Shown here: one piece after another, positions 11,772 to 25,635 of the stretch
Layout of the letters: each line of letters opens with the position of its first letter
Position numbering within the stretch: the first letter of the stretch is position 1
The notes under the pieces: generated by a model
What the model was told of the DNA's origin: nothing
Database searches by the model: none
The model's input: only the letters and a program-made list of their open reading frames with translations
Source: Dillenia suffruticosa
Lineage: Eukaryota; Streptophyta; Magnoliopsida; Dilleniales; Dilleniaceae
Assembly (NCBI GenBank): GCA_033439265.1
Contig: JAVTVX010000001.1
Span: 20,044,608-20,108,607 of the forward strand
Direction of reading: 5' to 3'
DNA length: 64,000 nt
Made by a program: the position numbers and the translations under genes

Positions 11772-14700
11772 ATGGAAACCGTTGGTTGTTGCAGTTTCTG
11801 TCTTGCATCGTTCCACACACTCTCTTCTTCTCTTCCACGACTTGTCTTTACCCCCAATCTTCTTCCTCTCTCTCTCTCTTGTTCTTATCGCCTCAGTTTT
11901 CAATCCAAAATTTCATATCTCTCTCCTCCTCTCAGAAATCCCATCTCCAAAGTAGCCACTCTCTGTTCCTCATCAACGGAGACTTCTCATCAAGTTCACG
12001 CCTCCTCCACTCTGGGTACCTCTTCTCTCTCTTTCTCTCTATCTCTCTCCTCTTTTTCGTTTATGGGGTATTTTAAATCTTGCTTTTTTTTGGGTTAATT
12101 AAGGTTCGACGAGTAATGAATTGGAAGTTTCAGTTTCATCGTCTATTAAAGTTGGAGAGAATGATATGCTGATCGTTGGTCCAGGTGTTCTTGGTCGCTT
12201 GGTTGCTGAACAATGGCGTCAGGTATAACGTTTGACTAAGTAAATTACGTGTGAAATTTATGTTGCTCAAACTTGTCTACATTAATTCAATTACAACTTT
12301 TGACGTATTCCTCAGTTGTTTTTCATTCTAGTAACTTAGATTGCTTCTTTTTCTAGGCTACAAATAAACATTTGTTGTTTGGCTTTCTGGGTATCCAAAA
12401 TTTGGAGTAATCATCAAAAATTGTTCACATTCAAGTTTATTTTGAAGAAAGAAATGTTGAAAGTGTTTTGTTAATGGTATGATTAGGAGCACCCAGGTTG
12501 TCAAATTGTTGGGCAGACGGTGACGACTGATCATCATCATGAAGTGATTAAAATGGGGATTAGTCCATCATTGAAGGGGATGGGGATGGATCATAAGTTT
12601 CCTTATGTCATCTTCTGTGCCCCTCCATCTCGAACCTCGGACTATCCTGGGGATGTCAGGTAAGGATAGTTTACATCAATTGATTTTGGTTGCAGAAGTT
12701 CTGGATTTACCTTGGAAATCTTGATATATCTTGTGAAGGAGAATTATCTAGTCTAATTTACATTATGTGAAAAATGCTAGAAGCATTGACATTTTTTAAG
12801 TGAATTCTCCTTGTTTGAATTTTTAATATCAATGTACTGCCTTTCTACCCTTAAAATTATGACTACTAGACTATCAAGGTGGTTCCCCAGGTGGACGTGG
12901 GAAACACTCACTTCATATTCTCGAGGTCCTAGATTTGAATCTTGCTATTGCCGAAGACCTTCTGAGTTATGAAGGGCACCGTGGCTACGGGCTCATTCTT
13001 CCGCAGTACCTACCACTCAAATTAAGCGACCTCGTAGTAATTTTCAGAGGGGAAAGCGAAACTGCTTGCCCCGTCACCCTTTTTGTGAAGAAATAAAATT
13101 ATGACAGCAAGTTTCGTGCGATTATGACCAATACTGAGAGTAAACTGTGAACCTACTGCAGACTGGCTACGTCAAACTGGAGTGGTGCAGGTTCCTTCCT
13201 GTTCACATCAAGCTCTGCCCCATATGATTGCTGTGACAATGGATCATGTGATGAGGTGCTGCATTTACATCTTTTGTTTTTTGGGGGGGGGGGGGAGGGG
13301 GGTGTGTGTGCATGCATAGGTACTTGCATAGGTAATGATCGTTCACTTGACGTATCAACCACTTGGTCTACTTGTGTGTTGTGTTTATTGTCTCAATCTT
13401 TTATAAACATGGTGCTGTAGATTTTTGGGAGAAATCGATAAAACTATAGAGACTCCTGTTACCTTACAAGTGAAGGCTAAAACTGAGACCAACATCCTGC
13501 CTTTCGATTTTGCTAGTTGTGAGGCACATTCATTTGCCCTCTTGGATTTCTGGCTGCATTCAAATGCACAATCTAAGCTGCATTCTACATCAAATGGCTT
13601 AAAATGTCCCAAATTTTGAGCCATATTGGTATAATTGCGATGAAAATTAACATTGTTGTTCATCGCCATGCAGGATAGCCCTATTGTGCCAATAGGAAGG
13701 AGTCCAAGGATAGATGTTCTCCTAAAAGCTGAAAAAGTAGTAGTGGAGTCTGGCGGTTGTGTTCTTCGACTGGCAGGCCTTTATATATCCTTTTTATCCA
13801 GTTTCCTTAGGAAAATAAACCTGAGGGATTCCAAAGTAATGTACCAAACTTAACTGCTAACACAAAGAGGATAGAGGTGCTCACTCTTACTGGCTGGAGA
13901 GAGGGACTGTTGATATTCATCCAGATCATGTCCTAAATCTTATACATTATGAGGTAATAAGTTCATCTCCTCTTATTTCTATTTTATTTGCTCGAAAGCT
14001 CAATATATATTGGGTTCATATTTCCTACTTATCCCCTCATTGCTTTTCATGCTCATAGTTGAGAATTCAACCAAAGCTGGTAGCCAAAGGCTAGCAACTT
14101 GAAATGTTACGTATGCTCCTTTTTTTTTCAAAGAATTTAGACTTTTAAGTTCAGTTCTGCAAGCCAGTTTCAAATAGGCCAGGGTGTTGAGTGTTGCAAA
14201 GTAGTATATCAGCGCGGCTTACATGCAAACTTGTCAAATAAGTAGCTTTCCCTGTGGCAGTTGCCATAGAAATCCTTAGCTTATTGCTAGTGTTTGTTGC
14301 ATCCTGCATATTCTTATCCTTCATTATATCACAACAACTTTGACTTAAGTAAATTATGTTGAATACTGTGATTGATCTTTGTTCTGGTTCTCCGGAGCAG
14401 GATGCAGCTTCTCTCTCTATTGCAATATTGAAGAAAAAATTACAGGGTCGAATTTTCCTGGGTTGTGACAATCATCCCCTATCCAGGTCTCTCATTAGTC
14501 TTTACTTTGAATCGATGATGTGTAGTTATTTTCCAATATATATATTATAAAGACCCAATTTTCCGGAATATTATTCATTTAAATTAGTAAACTTACTGCC
14601 CTCCTGTAATGTCATGATTGCAGGCAAGAAGTGATGGACTTAGTTGATAGGAGTGGAAAATTCAGAAAAAAATTTCAGGCTTTCACAGGTTAGTATTATG

Positions 14701-14865
14701 TGGTTCATATTCTCTGTTGTTAGGTGGTTCTCAATTACGTTCAATCTTTGTGCAGGTACTAGTGATCCTTTAGGTAAGAGACTAAACAATTCAAAGACGC
14801 GGAAGGAAATAGGATGGCAACCAAAATACCCAAGCTTTGCTCAGTTTCTCGGATTATTGGAATAA
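11772..14865 (+). CDS. Plastid-targeted NAD(P)-binding Rossmann-fold protein (YeeZ-like/extended SDR)
   Basis: Nine exons: 11772-12015, 12104-12222, 12487-12659, 13162-13255, 13674-13784, 13864-13953, 14401-14486, 14624-14688 and 14756-14865. They total 1092 bp, or 363 residues, with all phases consistent. Residues 1 to about 80 are Ser/Leu-rich with few acids, a likely chloroplast transit peptide. Then MLIVGPGVLGRLVAEQW is the dinucleotide-binding GxGxxG-like turn. ATSNWSGAGSFLFTSSSA is the strand and Ser-rich segment of atypical SDRs. YWLERGTVDIHPDHVLNLIH and GWQPKYPSFAQFL near the C-terminus match the YeeZ-like family. The substrate is unknown. Intron 5 (13785-13863) has AT-AC ends and a U12-type donor; the other introns read as GT-AG. 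The start at 11772 was chosen because its frame gives the transit peptide and the correct phase. Intron 3 holds a possible SINE. Confidence 0.9.
12880..13090 (+). repeat. tRNA-like SINE candidate in intron 3
   Basis: The block has A-box-like (caggtggacgtgg) and B-box-like (gatttgaatc) motifs about 50 bases apart, followed by a GC-richer body. It lies wholly in an intron. There is no poly-A tail or clear target duplication, so this is a weak call. Confidence 0.35.
13785..13863 (+). other. U12-type AT-AC intron (79 bp)
   Basis: The intron starts ATATCCTTTTT, a full match to the U12 donor consensus ATATCCTT, and ends in AC (ctaacAC). A branch-site-like cTTAAC lies 10-11 bases before the end. 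Removing it joins GGC CTT TAT to AAA GAG GAT in frame (GLY-KED). No GT donor is available near the exon end, and reading through soon reaches a stop. Confidence 0.9.
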
Positions 14866-16639
14866 CAACTTAGGACATTGCTGTGACTACATACAATTGA
14901 GTTGGATGGCTGTCTCAAGAAGACCTTGAACAAAGATTATAGAGTGGTTAAACTTTGAGCCCTAGTGGGCCGATCTCTCTCTCTCTCTCTCTCTCTCATC
15001 CTTTTCTTTTAGGGTTTTAACCCTGAAATTGACTTGCTGGAGTATATGATGCTTATGAAAGTAAAAACAGGAAGGGGAAAAATTCCTTGGATCTTGAGTG
15101 CGTGTGGATTTGATGCCTTTGTGGTGTTATTCTCTCTCTCTCTCTCTCTCCCCCTCTCGGGGGGCGCGCGGGGCTAGTCCAAAGGGAGGTGGGACCAGTG
15201 TTGCGACCTCTTCGAGATGTGAATTCGTGAAGATTTTTTTCTGCTACTAATTGTTTGGTTCAAGTCATGACCCTGCCTTGACAGTGAACTCATAATCACA
15301 GCCCGACCAAGATGCCAAGGAGCTGCCTTTGTGGTGTGGTAGGCAAATGGCATAACAAATCAACTTAGATACTCTTTACTTTCAGTATGGTTGCGACTAT
15401 GCAAGCGCAACTGATGACGGCTTGATAACAATGTGCATGGAAGCCACACTATTTTTGGGTGCTGTCCTATTTTATCTGGCATGGTTGACAACGACAATGA
15501 CATGCCAATGCTCAATTTCGTCTCTCTCTATGCTCTTGTATGGACATTGGATTGATAGATGTACTGTCCTCTCTACTTAAACTCCGCGAGTATTCCTATT
15601 TAAACAATTGCATGAAAGTTTCCATCAATGGTGTTAGACCCATTTTGAGCATTGGGAAAAACTGATTGATTAAACTCCCACTCGTGCCATTTCGAGGTTT
15701 AAGTTAGACCATGTGAAACAAGAGCATGTGCAGGCCAAGACTGACTTCTCTTTCTTGGTTGCTTGTTGGTCACTCTTCGCTGTCACCCATATGGCTATAA
15801 TCATAACAGTCGTCATCACTCTCAACATCATTGAGATTAGCATTTGTGTGTATTCAACGCCCTGCTTCCTAAACCTAAGAATTAATATTGAAAAAAATTA
15901 TATTAGAAGATCCTTTTTAATAAAACTTTGGACAGCTCTCAAATATTCAAATTGGATTAATTAAAATATAATTTTAAATATCAATTATAAAAAAAGAAAA
16001 AAAATGCTCTTTCCAAATATGATCTGTTCAACCTCCCGCTGAGATGTCACCTTCGCTCGCCTTGGTTGATGATGATGATGATGATGATGATATATATTAA
16101 TTACAATCAAATTCAATAATCTTAAATTTTCTAAATTAACTGCAGTTTTATTGTCACTAAAGTAGCACCTTAGTGATATTAAATCATGGTTCTCAAGGAC
16201 ACGAACTCTAATATATATATTTTATAATCGATCGGTATTAAGAATTACGTTCCGACTAGTTCGATCCAAATATTGTTGGATCCAATTTAAAGGGGAGCTC
16301 TTTCAATTTCTATTCTCAAATTTTGAATCCAATATTTGATTAATGAATTTAATATTTTTATTTATTAAATCGATTATCAATTTTATTAATAAGTACGAAC
16401 GCTCGCAATAGCCGAGAGGATGATTGTGTTATACTCTTTGTGCCAACGAAGAAAAAAAATGGGTGATTAAAAACTTCCCACTGGATCCTTTTGTCGACTA
16501 TGTAATGACCAGCAATAGGGATCTGAAGCGGTAGATAAATTGATGCAGCCCACGCACTTCAAGAAACATATTTTAGCGATTCCTCCCAACTAAAGAAGAC
16601 TCAGTCAACTAGCACTGTAGGGAGCAACAAAATTCATTG
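14866..16639. other. 3' flank and intergenic DNA
   Basis: It includes the 3' UTR of the Rossmann gene, (CT)n tracts at about 14973-14997 and 15131-15150, a GC-rich patch (about 15155-15175), a (GAT)n tract at 16068-16090, and a probable family-B repeat at about 16225-16380. No gene was recognised. Confidence 0.45.
16068..16090. repeat. (GAT)n microsatellite
   Basis: Seven to eight perfect GAT units, directly followed by a short (AT)n stretch. Confidence 0.9.
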
Positions 16640-16647
16640 TATATAAC
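16640..16647 (+). promoter_or_regulatory. TATA box of the microprotein gene
   Basis: TATATAAC lies 66 bases before the ATG at 16713, which leaves room for a 5' UTR of about 40 bases. A W-box-like TTGACT (complement of agtcaa near 16601-16606) lies upstream. Confidence 0.5.
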
Positions 16648-16712
16648 ATCACAAATTTCGCTTTGAAATTGCCATTCTCTTCAACCTAAAGATCAAAGAA
16701 CCATAGTTGCTA

Positions 16713-16859
16713 ATGGGGAAGGTTTGCTGCTCAGAGTCTGACGATGACAGCTTCGACCTTACGAAGATCTTGCTTGTAGTTGTCATAGCTCTTGTGATCA
16801 TGGCTGTTTGCCAACCGCCTCCCAGAAGAAGAGTCGTTGCAGTGCACAGACCTTGTTGA
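16713..16859 (+). CDS. 48-residue Cys-rich single-pass membrane microprotein
   Basis: The frame is ATG to TGA with no intron. The N-terminus is MGKVCC followed by an acidic stretch (SESDDDSFD). A hydrophobic segment of about 15 residues spans 19-33 (ILLVVVIALVIMAVC), and the tail is short and basic (QPPPRRR..RPC). The layout suggests a membrane-anchored peptide with an acidic N-side and basic C-side; MGxxCC could be myristoylated or palmitoylated. Support for a real gene comes from the TATA box at 16640 and an AATAAA-like signal near 17024. Small plant genes of this layout exist, but I cannot name a function. Confidence 0.6.
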   Translation: MGKVCCSESDDDSFDLTKILLVVVIALVIMAVCQPPPRRRVVAVHRPC

Positions 16860-18103
16860 CAGGATGGTCTTAGGGTTATGTTCTATGTTTTCTCTTCTCT
16901 TGTTTTGCTTAAAAGGTTCTTCTTAGGACCTTGATTTGTGGGGATCCTGCATCACTATCATTTGATGTCATAAGGCAATTTATTTGCAACGTTTCTGTAA
17001 TTCCATTTTGTTTTTCTGTTCTTAATAAATTCTTATTTCTAGATACATTTGATTGGCTTTGCTACCTTTGTCTAGGACTTGGAAACCTAGTTTCACTTGG
17101 CAAAGATCTAGGAATATAGGCAACTCAAATGCTCTCCAAGTTTGATCAAGAAAGAGCAGGAGAGCTCGACATGACTGGGTAGATCCCTGATTTTCTACCT
17201 AATTCAAGGCACCAAACAAATAAAATAACCCATATTGTAAGCGCACAAGGGTTTTCTTTTTCTTTTTTGGTTCTCTTTTTCAACGAAAACACTGCCCTTA
17301 CGGGGAGGGGAGGAATTGCTTTAGTTCACCAAATGATTGTGTAGTGCATACAAGAATTTGCCAAGTCTACATCCTGGCTATGCTGGAATTCTCTGAATGT
17401 ACCAACTTGATAACACTCCGAAAGCTAATGGGAACTAATTAGTGCCTCCAGATCCAATCAAACAGTCACATAGTCACAAAAGGTGTTGTTTTCATGGGAT
17501 TCGTCATCCTGCAGCGTGTTCTAAGACAGACAAATTATAAATTTTTGGGATCAATGCAGAAAAGCACCTAAAAATTCAAGTTGCAAAATGCTTCAGCTGG
17601 AATGGTTGACCTATGTTCGTGAACAGATGCAGAGTCAAGAGAATATAGAGACAAAAAGGTGGGATTGTCAAATCTAAACTACATGAACACACGATGTGAT
17701 CTACGTTAAATTAACACCTGCAGCCAATCAAATGCAGATTAAACAATACCAGTTCTAAGCTTGATGAAAACTTAACACTAACAGAGTTGGTCTGAAACCA
17801 GTCCGTCTCCAAATGGAACTCTTCCATGATGTGTGCATGCTCACGTGTGTCTGAGAGAGGGGGAGGGGGAGAGAGAGAGCTAGTGCTTCACTCACTTCTC
17901 AGAACTCAGGATGATGCTGGAGATGGAGTATTATTGTGGTTAGTTTCCAATGGACCAGATGCATGGAGATGGGTCTCAATAAAATTAGACAATGATGTTT
18001 AGCTTTAGGTAGAGACCACATGATTTAGCAGGCTTCAGAAAAACAACACTTGGGGATTAAAAAATTTCAAAGATCGCTGGATGTTAAGGTTGATAAAGCT
18101 AAA
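16860..18103. other. 3' flank of the microprotein gene and intergenic DNA
   Basis: A likely 3' UTR runs to about 17050 (aataaattc at 17024). Beyond that there is a GA-rich run at 17860-17880 and no recognisable gene. Confidence 0.4.
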
Positions 18104-18117
18104 GGCACATGAACAAT

Positions 18118-18298
18118 ACCAACACTTGTTGGTCGGATGGGCACCATCGTCCCTTAAACAGGTCGAGAGTTCGACTCCCCCTGGACACGGAAAAAACAAT
18201 GTTGGGAGACCAGCCCCCACAAAGTAAACCCTGCAGCGGTCGATTCAAATTAGTCAGAGAGAAACTCTAGATATTGGGTGGTGGCCAAACCATAGTAC

Positions 18299-18330
<32 letters not shown>
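18118..18330 (+). mobile_element. tRNA-derived SINE, family A, full length
   Basis: The copy shows an A-box-like (ttggtcggatggg) and a B-box-like (gagttcgactcc) motif, then a body with ctgcagcggtcgattc and agatattgggtggtgg, then 'agtacc' and about 30 As. It is flanked by a near-perfect 14-bp target duplication, ggcacatgaacaat at 18104-18117 and ggccacatgaacaat at 18331-18345. Related copies lie at 23640, 38182 and 42705. Confidence 0.88.
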
Positions 18331-18333
<3 letters not shown>

Positions 18334-18849
18334 CACATGAACAATCTACGAGAAGCTAAGTTGACATGTTAACCATGCATCTGAAGATTCCAAAGCCAAC
18401 TTCAGGTTTAATCCTATTTATCGCACCCACATGGTGCATCATCGATCCAATCACAACCATGAAGAAGCCAGGAAAAATTAGAGAGCTTTGCATGCGTGAT
18501 GCATATGACATACATCAAATACATTATTTCATTGATATCAAAATATTTGTTTTCAGAGCACTGTACAATGGATCAGCCAGAAACTTCATTATTCTATCTA
18601 TTCTATCTATTCTATCTAGACTTGTACACTCATGCAGTGCACCGGCAACATGTTTATGGTGCAGGAGCCAATTCAAAGCAAATTTTAACTCATACAATAG
18701 AAGGCATGAAGTGTTATGCATGGTAAACACCTGATATTGGAAGTAATGTGCATATATACAGAATACATGCAAATACAGGACCTCATTTACATCCAAGAAT
18801 TAAGGAACTAGAGTGCACCGTACACTGGTATCATTGCTCAATAAATGTC

Positions 18850-21053
18850 TTAACCCTGTTTTTGGGTGCTTTCACATGACCATGGTGCAGACGCAGGATT
18901 AGCAGAAGAGATTTGAATTCTTAGTACCTCATGAATTGTGCCACGATGAATCACCCCTAAGACTTTGTCTTTGTTAGCTGCAAGATCCCCCAAAGATATC
19001 CATGAAGAATGAGACTCATCCCGCATGCGGAAGCCATAGAACCACCGACCAAGCTTCCACCACTTAACACATACATGCCTATCTGAAATCTTGCAGCTCT
19101 GAAGTGCTTTAATGACCTGTTCAGCCTGCCGAGTTATGCTACATTAAAGTCTGGAGTGTTTTTCAAAATTTGTAGCACTTGCAAAATTAAGATGCTGGAT
19201 ATTATCAGGTTGGTTGAGAATTGTAAATAATAGCAGTAGGTTCATCGTATTGCATGAGTAATAGATTACCCCAAACTGGTATATCCTTTTTAACAAGTAG
19301 TGCTCATGAAGGGTGAAAGAATGGCATAACATCAAAGACAGCAAGTTTAAAAGATCAGCAAATGGGATGTGTGACTGAAAAGGATTAGCCATCTTGAGGA
19401 TAATCCGTTGATTAGACCTACCATTTCGCATCTCTTACTTCTATCAGTTCTCCCCCCAAAAAAAATGAAAATAATGCATTAAATTTGTGTCCCATGTCTC
19501 TATACGTGCAACAAAGTCCAAAAGGAACCTTGCATATGAGAACTGAAGTCGAAACTACCATATTACATGGCTTGATTTGCATCAGATTCTGATATTTAGA
19601 AACGATTCCAAAAGAATAAAAATCCTAAGTTAAATGGTAGCAATAAAAGTACTTACCGGCACCTCAAGATAATTCTTGCAATAGCTTAATCCAATCAAAT
19701 TAACAAAAACATTAAGGTTTGGATTGAAAAGAAACATCTGCACATCTCCAAACTCAAGCTTCATGGACCACGAGTCATCAATTGCTCTTTGATAGTCTCT
19801 CAACTCAAGAAAGTTAGGGGAGGAAGAGGAACAAAATAATGAGGTGGAGCATAACTCCACATTCCTGATGATAGAAACAACTTTTCTTGCCATTTCATTG
19901 TGCCTCCGAATGTAAAATCCCTTCCATCCCTACATCAATTATGCACAATATGAAGAAAATTTCAACCTGAATTTACCCCCAAACTCATACCGGGGATACA
20001 TATATATATATAAGGAAAAAACTAACATTTTCTTTACATCATCAAGTGGGTACTAACTCCATGGAAAATATAAATATGGGTCACCAAAGAAACTAACAAA
20101 TAAGTGCATCACTCAAAATCATATTGCATAACACCCCCCAAAAAAAGTAAATAAATAAATAATAAAAAAGAACCACATCAATCCCATAAACAATACAGAA
20201 TGAAGAGATATCGCACATATACAATAAAAAAGAAATAAAAAATCGAAAAAATCGAAAAAAGGAAAGAAAGGATGAATAAGAATGAAATAGAACAATCATG
20301 ATAAACAAAATCCACTATTTTTATACCACCTTCAACTGTACTCACCCACCTACAAGAAAGGAGCAAGACACAGAGACCTACTTCATGTTTTAGTAAATCC
20401 CAAATACCCAAATAGAATTAACAAAATCTCTCAACATTTAAGTACTTAAATTTCCAATTCCAACACAAATTGCAGAGAGAAAGAGGAAAATGTTGGAATT
20501 GAGCGCAGAATTTTTATGGGTTTCGAGACCCAATTAAATTTTATAGTAAATCTCAAATGCCCCAGTAGAATTAATAACAACTCAACATCTAAGCATTTAA
20601 ATTTCCAATACCATCACAAACTGGAGGGAGGGAGAGAGAAAGAGAGAGAGAGAGAAAGAGAGAGAAGAGAGAGAAGAGAGAGAGGAAACCATTAAGTTGA
20701 GCTCAGAATTTTCATCGGTTTCTGTATGTTGAAGCTCAGGAATTGCGGATGCCAAAGATAAACCGAGAGAAGGCCATCTTTGAGTGCAGAGGCAGAGCCA
20801 TAAACACTCGGAAGAGCACAATTCTCGCCAAAACCGAGAACAGCATCCTAAAGCACACACCTCCGATACCTTAAAAAATTATCAGAAAATCAAACCCTCA
20901 AGTCAATTAGGAAAAAACCCAAACTAAATTGAACAAGTGAAAATAAAAGAGACAGAGCGAGATTAAGGAAACCTGAAGAAGAGAAGCGATTTTGAGAGAG
21001 ATGTCCTCAGGTAGAGAATTTTCAATCATTAGCTTGCTGTAGTTCATGTTCAT
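18850..21053 (-). CDS. F-box protein, 269 residues
   Basis: Four exons on the minus strand: 21053-20973, 20869-20690, 19929-19657 and 19125-18850 (stop TAA at 18852-18850), all phase 0. The N-terminus carries an F-box split by intron 1: LPEDISLKIASLLQ, then VSEVCALGCCSRFWRELC, then LWLCLCTQRWPSL. Downstream residues include GWKGFYIRRHNEMARKV and a C-terminal segment with WWKLGRWFYGFRMRDE, with no LRR or kelch repeats. F-box proteins join target proteins to SCF E3 ligases through SKP1; the target here is unknown. ATG 21053 was chosen because a GA repeat just upstream looks like 5' UTR and the frame further up has no ATG. The end of exon 2 (ATG/GTTTCC) is the least certain junction. Confidence 0.82.
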
Positions 21054-22557
<1,504 letters not shown>

Positions 22558-23639
22558 TGTATCCTTAAATTATTAATAAATAAATAAAGAGAAAGTAAAA
22601 AATAAAACTTTCTAAAAAATAATATTTTAAGAGATTTACATATTTAAAAATTCATTTTTCTAAATATTAGAAATGGAATAAAATTTTTCAAAATTTTTAA
22701 TATTTCAAATTCCACTATAATTTTCTTTTAAATAGACAATTGGAAAAAGAAATTTTTACTGTCGTAAATCTTCAAAATTTTGCATTGCCTCTTAAAATCC
22801 ATGTGCCCATATGCTAATAAAAGAGTATTACTATCCAAATTTTCATTTTTACATAATTGTTCCAATTTAACTTATTTTTCTTTTCTTTCCATAATAAGTC
22901 TCCTCCTAAATCAAATATTATAAAATATAAATATTAGTGCAATATTTATTCAAAAATAATACAAAATCAATTATAAATATTATACATATTTAAGCCCTAT
23001 CATGTACTGACCGATTTCTGAGTCTATATTCCAATTAATCTGATTCAAAATTTACAGTGATTCATTTAGGGGCTGTCCTCTAAATGTAGTTTATTTTATA
23101 CTCAAATCACGAGTCAAACTCAAGATTTTGATTAAGGGATGTAGCGTCACATCTCATTAAACCTACTGACTTATTGGTCACAACATTAACTAATCTATCG
23201 ATCTATAATTAATTTGGATATTAATATTTTTTAAATGAGATTTAAAATTTAAATTTTATATATAAAAAAATATCTAAAGAGATATATCCCTTAAAAATTC
23301 AATCCGTTTTAACTAAATTTAATCAATATGAGAATAAAAAAAAATCAAATTCATTTTAATTATTTATATTTATCTCTACCTCATATTTCGTCGTTATTTT
23401 CATTTGTTTAATTTATCTTTCTCTCAACTCCCCATCCCAGTCTTTTATTTTATCTGTCTGACACTTTTTTTTTTTTTTCTTCGGTTTTTTTTTAATTATC
23501 TCACACGCGTCATGTGTGATGCAAAAATTAATTTTAAATAATTACATTAATTTGTGCAGCGCCTAAATTTAAATCCAATCTTAAATTTGATTGGGTCTAG
23601 GTTCTAAACAATAACCCCAATCTCATTCCAAAGGTGGAT

Positions 23640-23757
23640 TTTTTTTTTTTTTTTTTTTTTGGTACCGTAGCTAGTCCACAAAACCAATATCTGGGGTTTT
23701 ACCCCAACTAATCTGGATCAACCGCTTGTAAGGACCAATTGAAATGGCAGGTCTTCT
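23640..23757 (-). mobile_element. tRNA-derived SINE, family A, 5'-truncated
   Basis: The T-rich tail is on the left. Read on the minus strand the body shows gcggttgatccagattag, agatattgg and ctacggtacc before the A tail, matching the 3' half of the copy at 18118. A perfect 10-bp target duplication, aaaggtggat, flanks it (23630-23639 and 23758-23767). Confidence 0.88.
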
Positions 23758-23814
23758 AAAGGTGGATGAGATTGATAGAGCCACCTAATTTACTTAAGAA
23801 TTTTTTTTATTAAT

Positions 23815-23990
23815 TAGTATCCGAATTTTATCCGATTAATTTTAACCGAACACTATAGGGCCCATTAAGGGATTCTCCAAGATTCCATTTCTCCATTTTC
23901 CTTACTCGAATTCAAAACTTATACTTAAAAAACCGTAACATCCTATCACTATCCATAAGAGTTTGATAATTTACTTAAGAGTTTATATTC
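23815..23990 (-). repeat. SINE-like dispersed repeat, family B
   Basis: It runs from 'gtatccgaattttatccgatt' through 'gggcccattaaggg' to 'ataagagtttgat'. The same order of blocks occurs twice at 41085-41455. Confidence 0.5.
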
Positions 23991-24423
23991 ATAAACTTGT
24001 AGCAAAATTAAATTTGCGATCTCAATCTAAGAAAAAGAAACTTAAACCTTATTTTCTATGTGATAATTTCAAATTTTTTCCCTTTACAATTCAAATTGAC
24101 TGATCTCTAAGGTTGCTTGTTTCATGTAAAGGTGCATCACATGACTGGGGTTGGAGCATCTCTTCTCAAGGAGGACATATTTTGGATGGGATGCTTGAAA
24201 GCCTGTCCTTCACAAAATAAAAAAACAAATATTTGAATTGACAAATGCATTTTTTTTCTTTGGTTATTACTATATGCTTCTCAAAAAATTTCAATGACAA
24301 TAAACAAATAAATAAATATATAAATCAATAAATTTAGTCATTTTGATTTTTGACTAAACAACATCATTCATTCTATTTTAATAAATATGTTTTATTACTT
24401 TCTTTTTATGAATCACGGGTCTC

Positions 24424-24575
24424 TGATAATCATTTTGATATGACTAATTTAATTTGAGTCAGATTAAATTTTTAAGAAATAAAATTTTTTGACAGTCTGT
24501 TTTCTCCGACTGAAACTCGAAATCTTATTTAAAGGACAGTGGTATCCAAATACTGAACCAATTGGGCATTGTTAA
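24424..24575 (-). repeat. SINE-like dispersed repeat, family B
   Basis: It has blocks 'gataatcattttga', 'gagtcagattaaat', 'gtctgttttctccga', 'actcgaaatctt' and 'ggtatccaaatactgaacc', in the order seen at 36095-36232. Confidence 0.5.
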
Positions 24576-25635
24576 TTTGCTTTACTGCTTAAGAAAGGGT
24601 CAAAGAGAATTAAATCAATTACTTTAAAGATTGCCTTAATTAATGGAAACCATAGTTATAATTGATTTATGAGAGTCGGATAAAGTGTTCACATAACTTG
24701 GCCCACTGCCATCCAATCGGCAGCTAAGTGTGTTGTTCACGAAACACATAACTTGGCCCACTGGCATCACTATTAAATTAAAAGTACCAAAGAGAAAGAG
24801 AATGTATTCTCTGGTCTCAATAATGCGTTTCAAAGTAATAAAAGAAGAAAAAGAGTGCCACAGAAGGTGAAGGGCTTCAAGGTGAAGGGCTTCATTCATT
24901 CAATTTCAATCAATGGAGGCCCCCTCCTTTGTTAAGATTCTTGACAATGAAAATTTCCTAACTTTTCAATAAGCCGTACCAATTTTTTCTTTAAAACAAT
25001 GTAAAACCCTAAAACTTGTAAATAAAACTTTTGAGTCTAATTGAATCGATCCAAATCTAAAAGATATGCTGGATCAAGTTGATTAAATTCGATTGTCACC
25101 TAACCCTTAAAAAAGGGTTCTACCTAAAACTATTTTTTAACCTTAATGAGAATCAATCGTGAATTGTCAATTGATTGACCATTAACTTGAACTGTTCAAG
25201 TAGTTCAAAGTTAGGGGACAAGGTTTTGAGGGTCCTAAGCAAATCGGCGAGCTGGGACAGTTCAAGGCCTAGTTAGCTCGTCGGACAGGTCTCATACCAT
25301 GCACCCCAAAGGACTCCATTTCATATTCTGGCAGTATGAATTATTTTGATGTATCTCATAGAGTTTGCTACAAAAAGATGTTGAGAAGCTTCGAGTTTGT
25401 CAAAGCTCAGGGACTCAAACCATGCATAACTACAGTACAAATCCCTGAACTCACGCAAAGCAACTGCACAAGCCATGCCTGTTCATGGAGAATAGACAAT
25501 TGATTCTTATGTACATGAGTTTATTTCATATTTGGATTTCTTTATGCAGTGAAACTGAAAGCACTAGAATTTGCTCACTGAGTTCTTGTAGTTTTATGAT
25601 GGGCCACGAGAAAAATTTAAGAACTCATTAGCCAA

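Noticed and set aside
11759-12076. Alternative start for the Rossmann protein at 11759 or 11665
   Set aside because: These frames do not join exon 2 in phase. The frame from 11772 does, and it gives a proper transit peptide.
13801-13853. Extension of exon 5 of the Rossmann gene into a longer exon
   Set aside because: The frame reads LYISFLSSFLRK... and stops at 13853. It loses the conserved KEDRGAHSYW join that the AT-AC intron restores.
16066-16100. CRISPR-like or regulatory array
   Set aside because: It is a plain GAT microsatellite in a plant nuclear genome.
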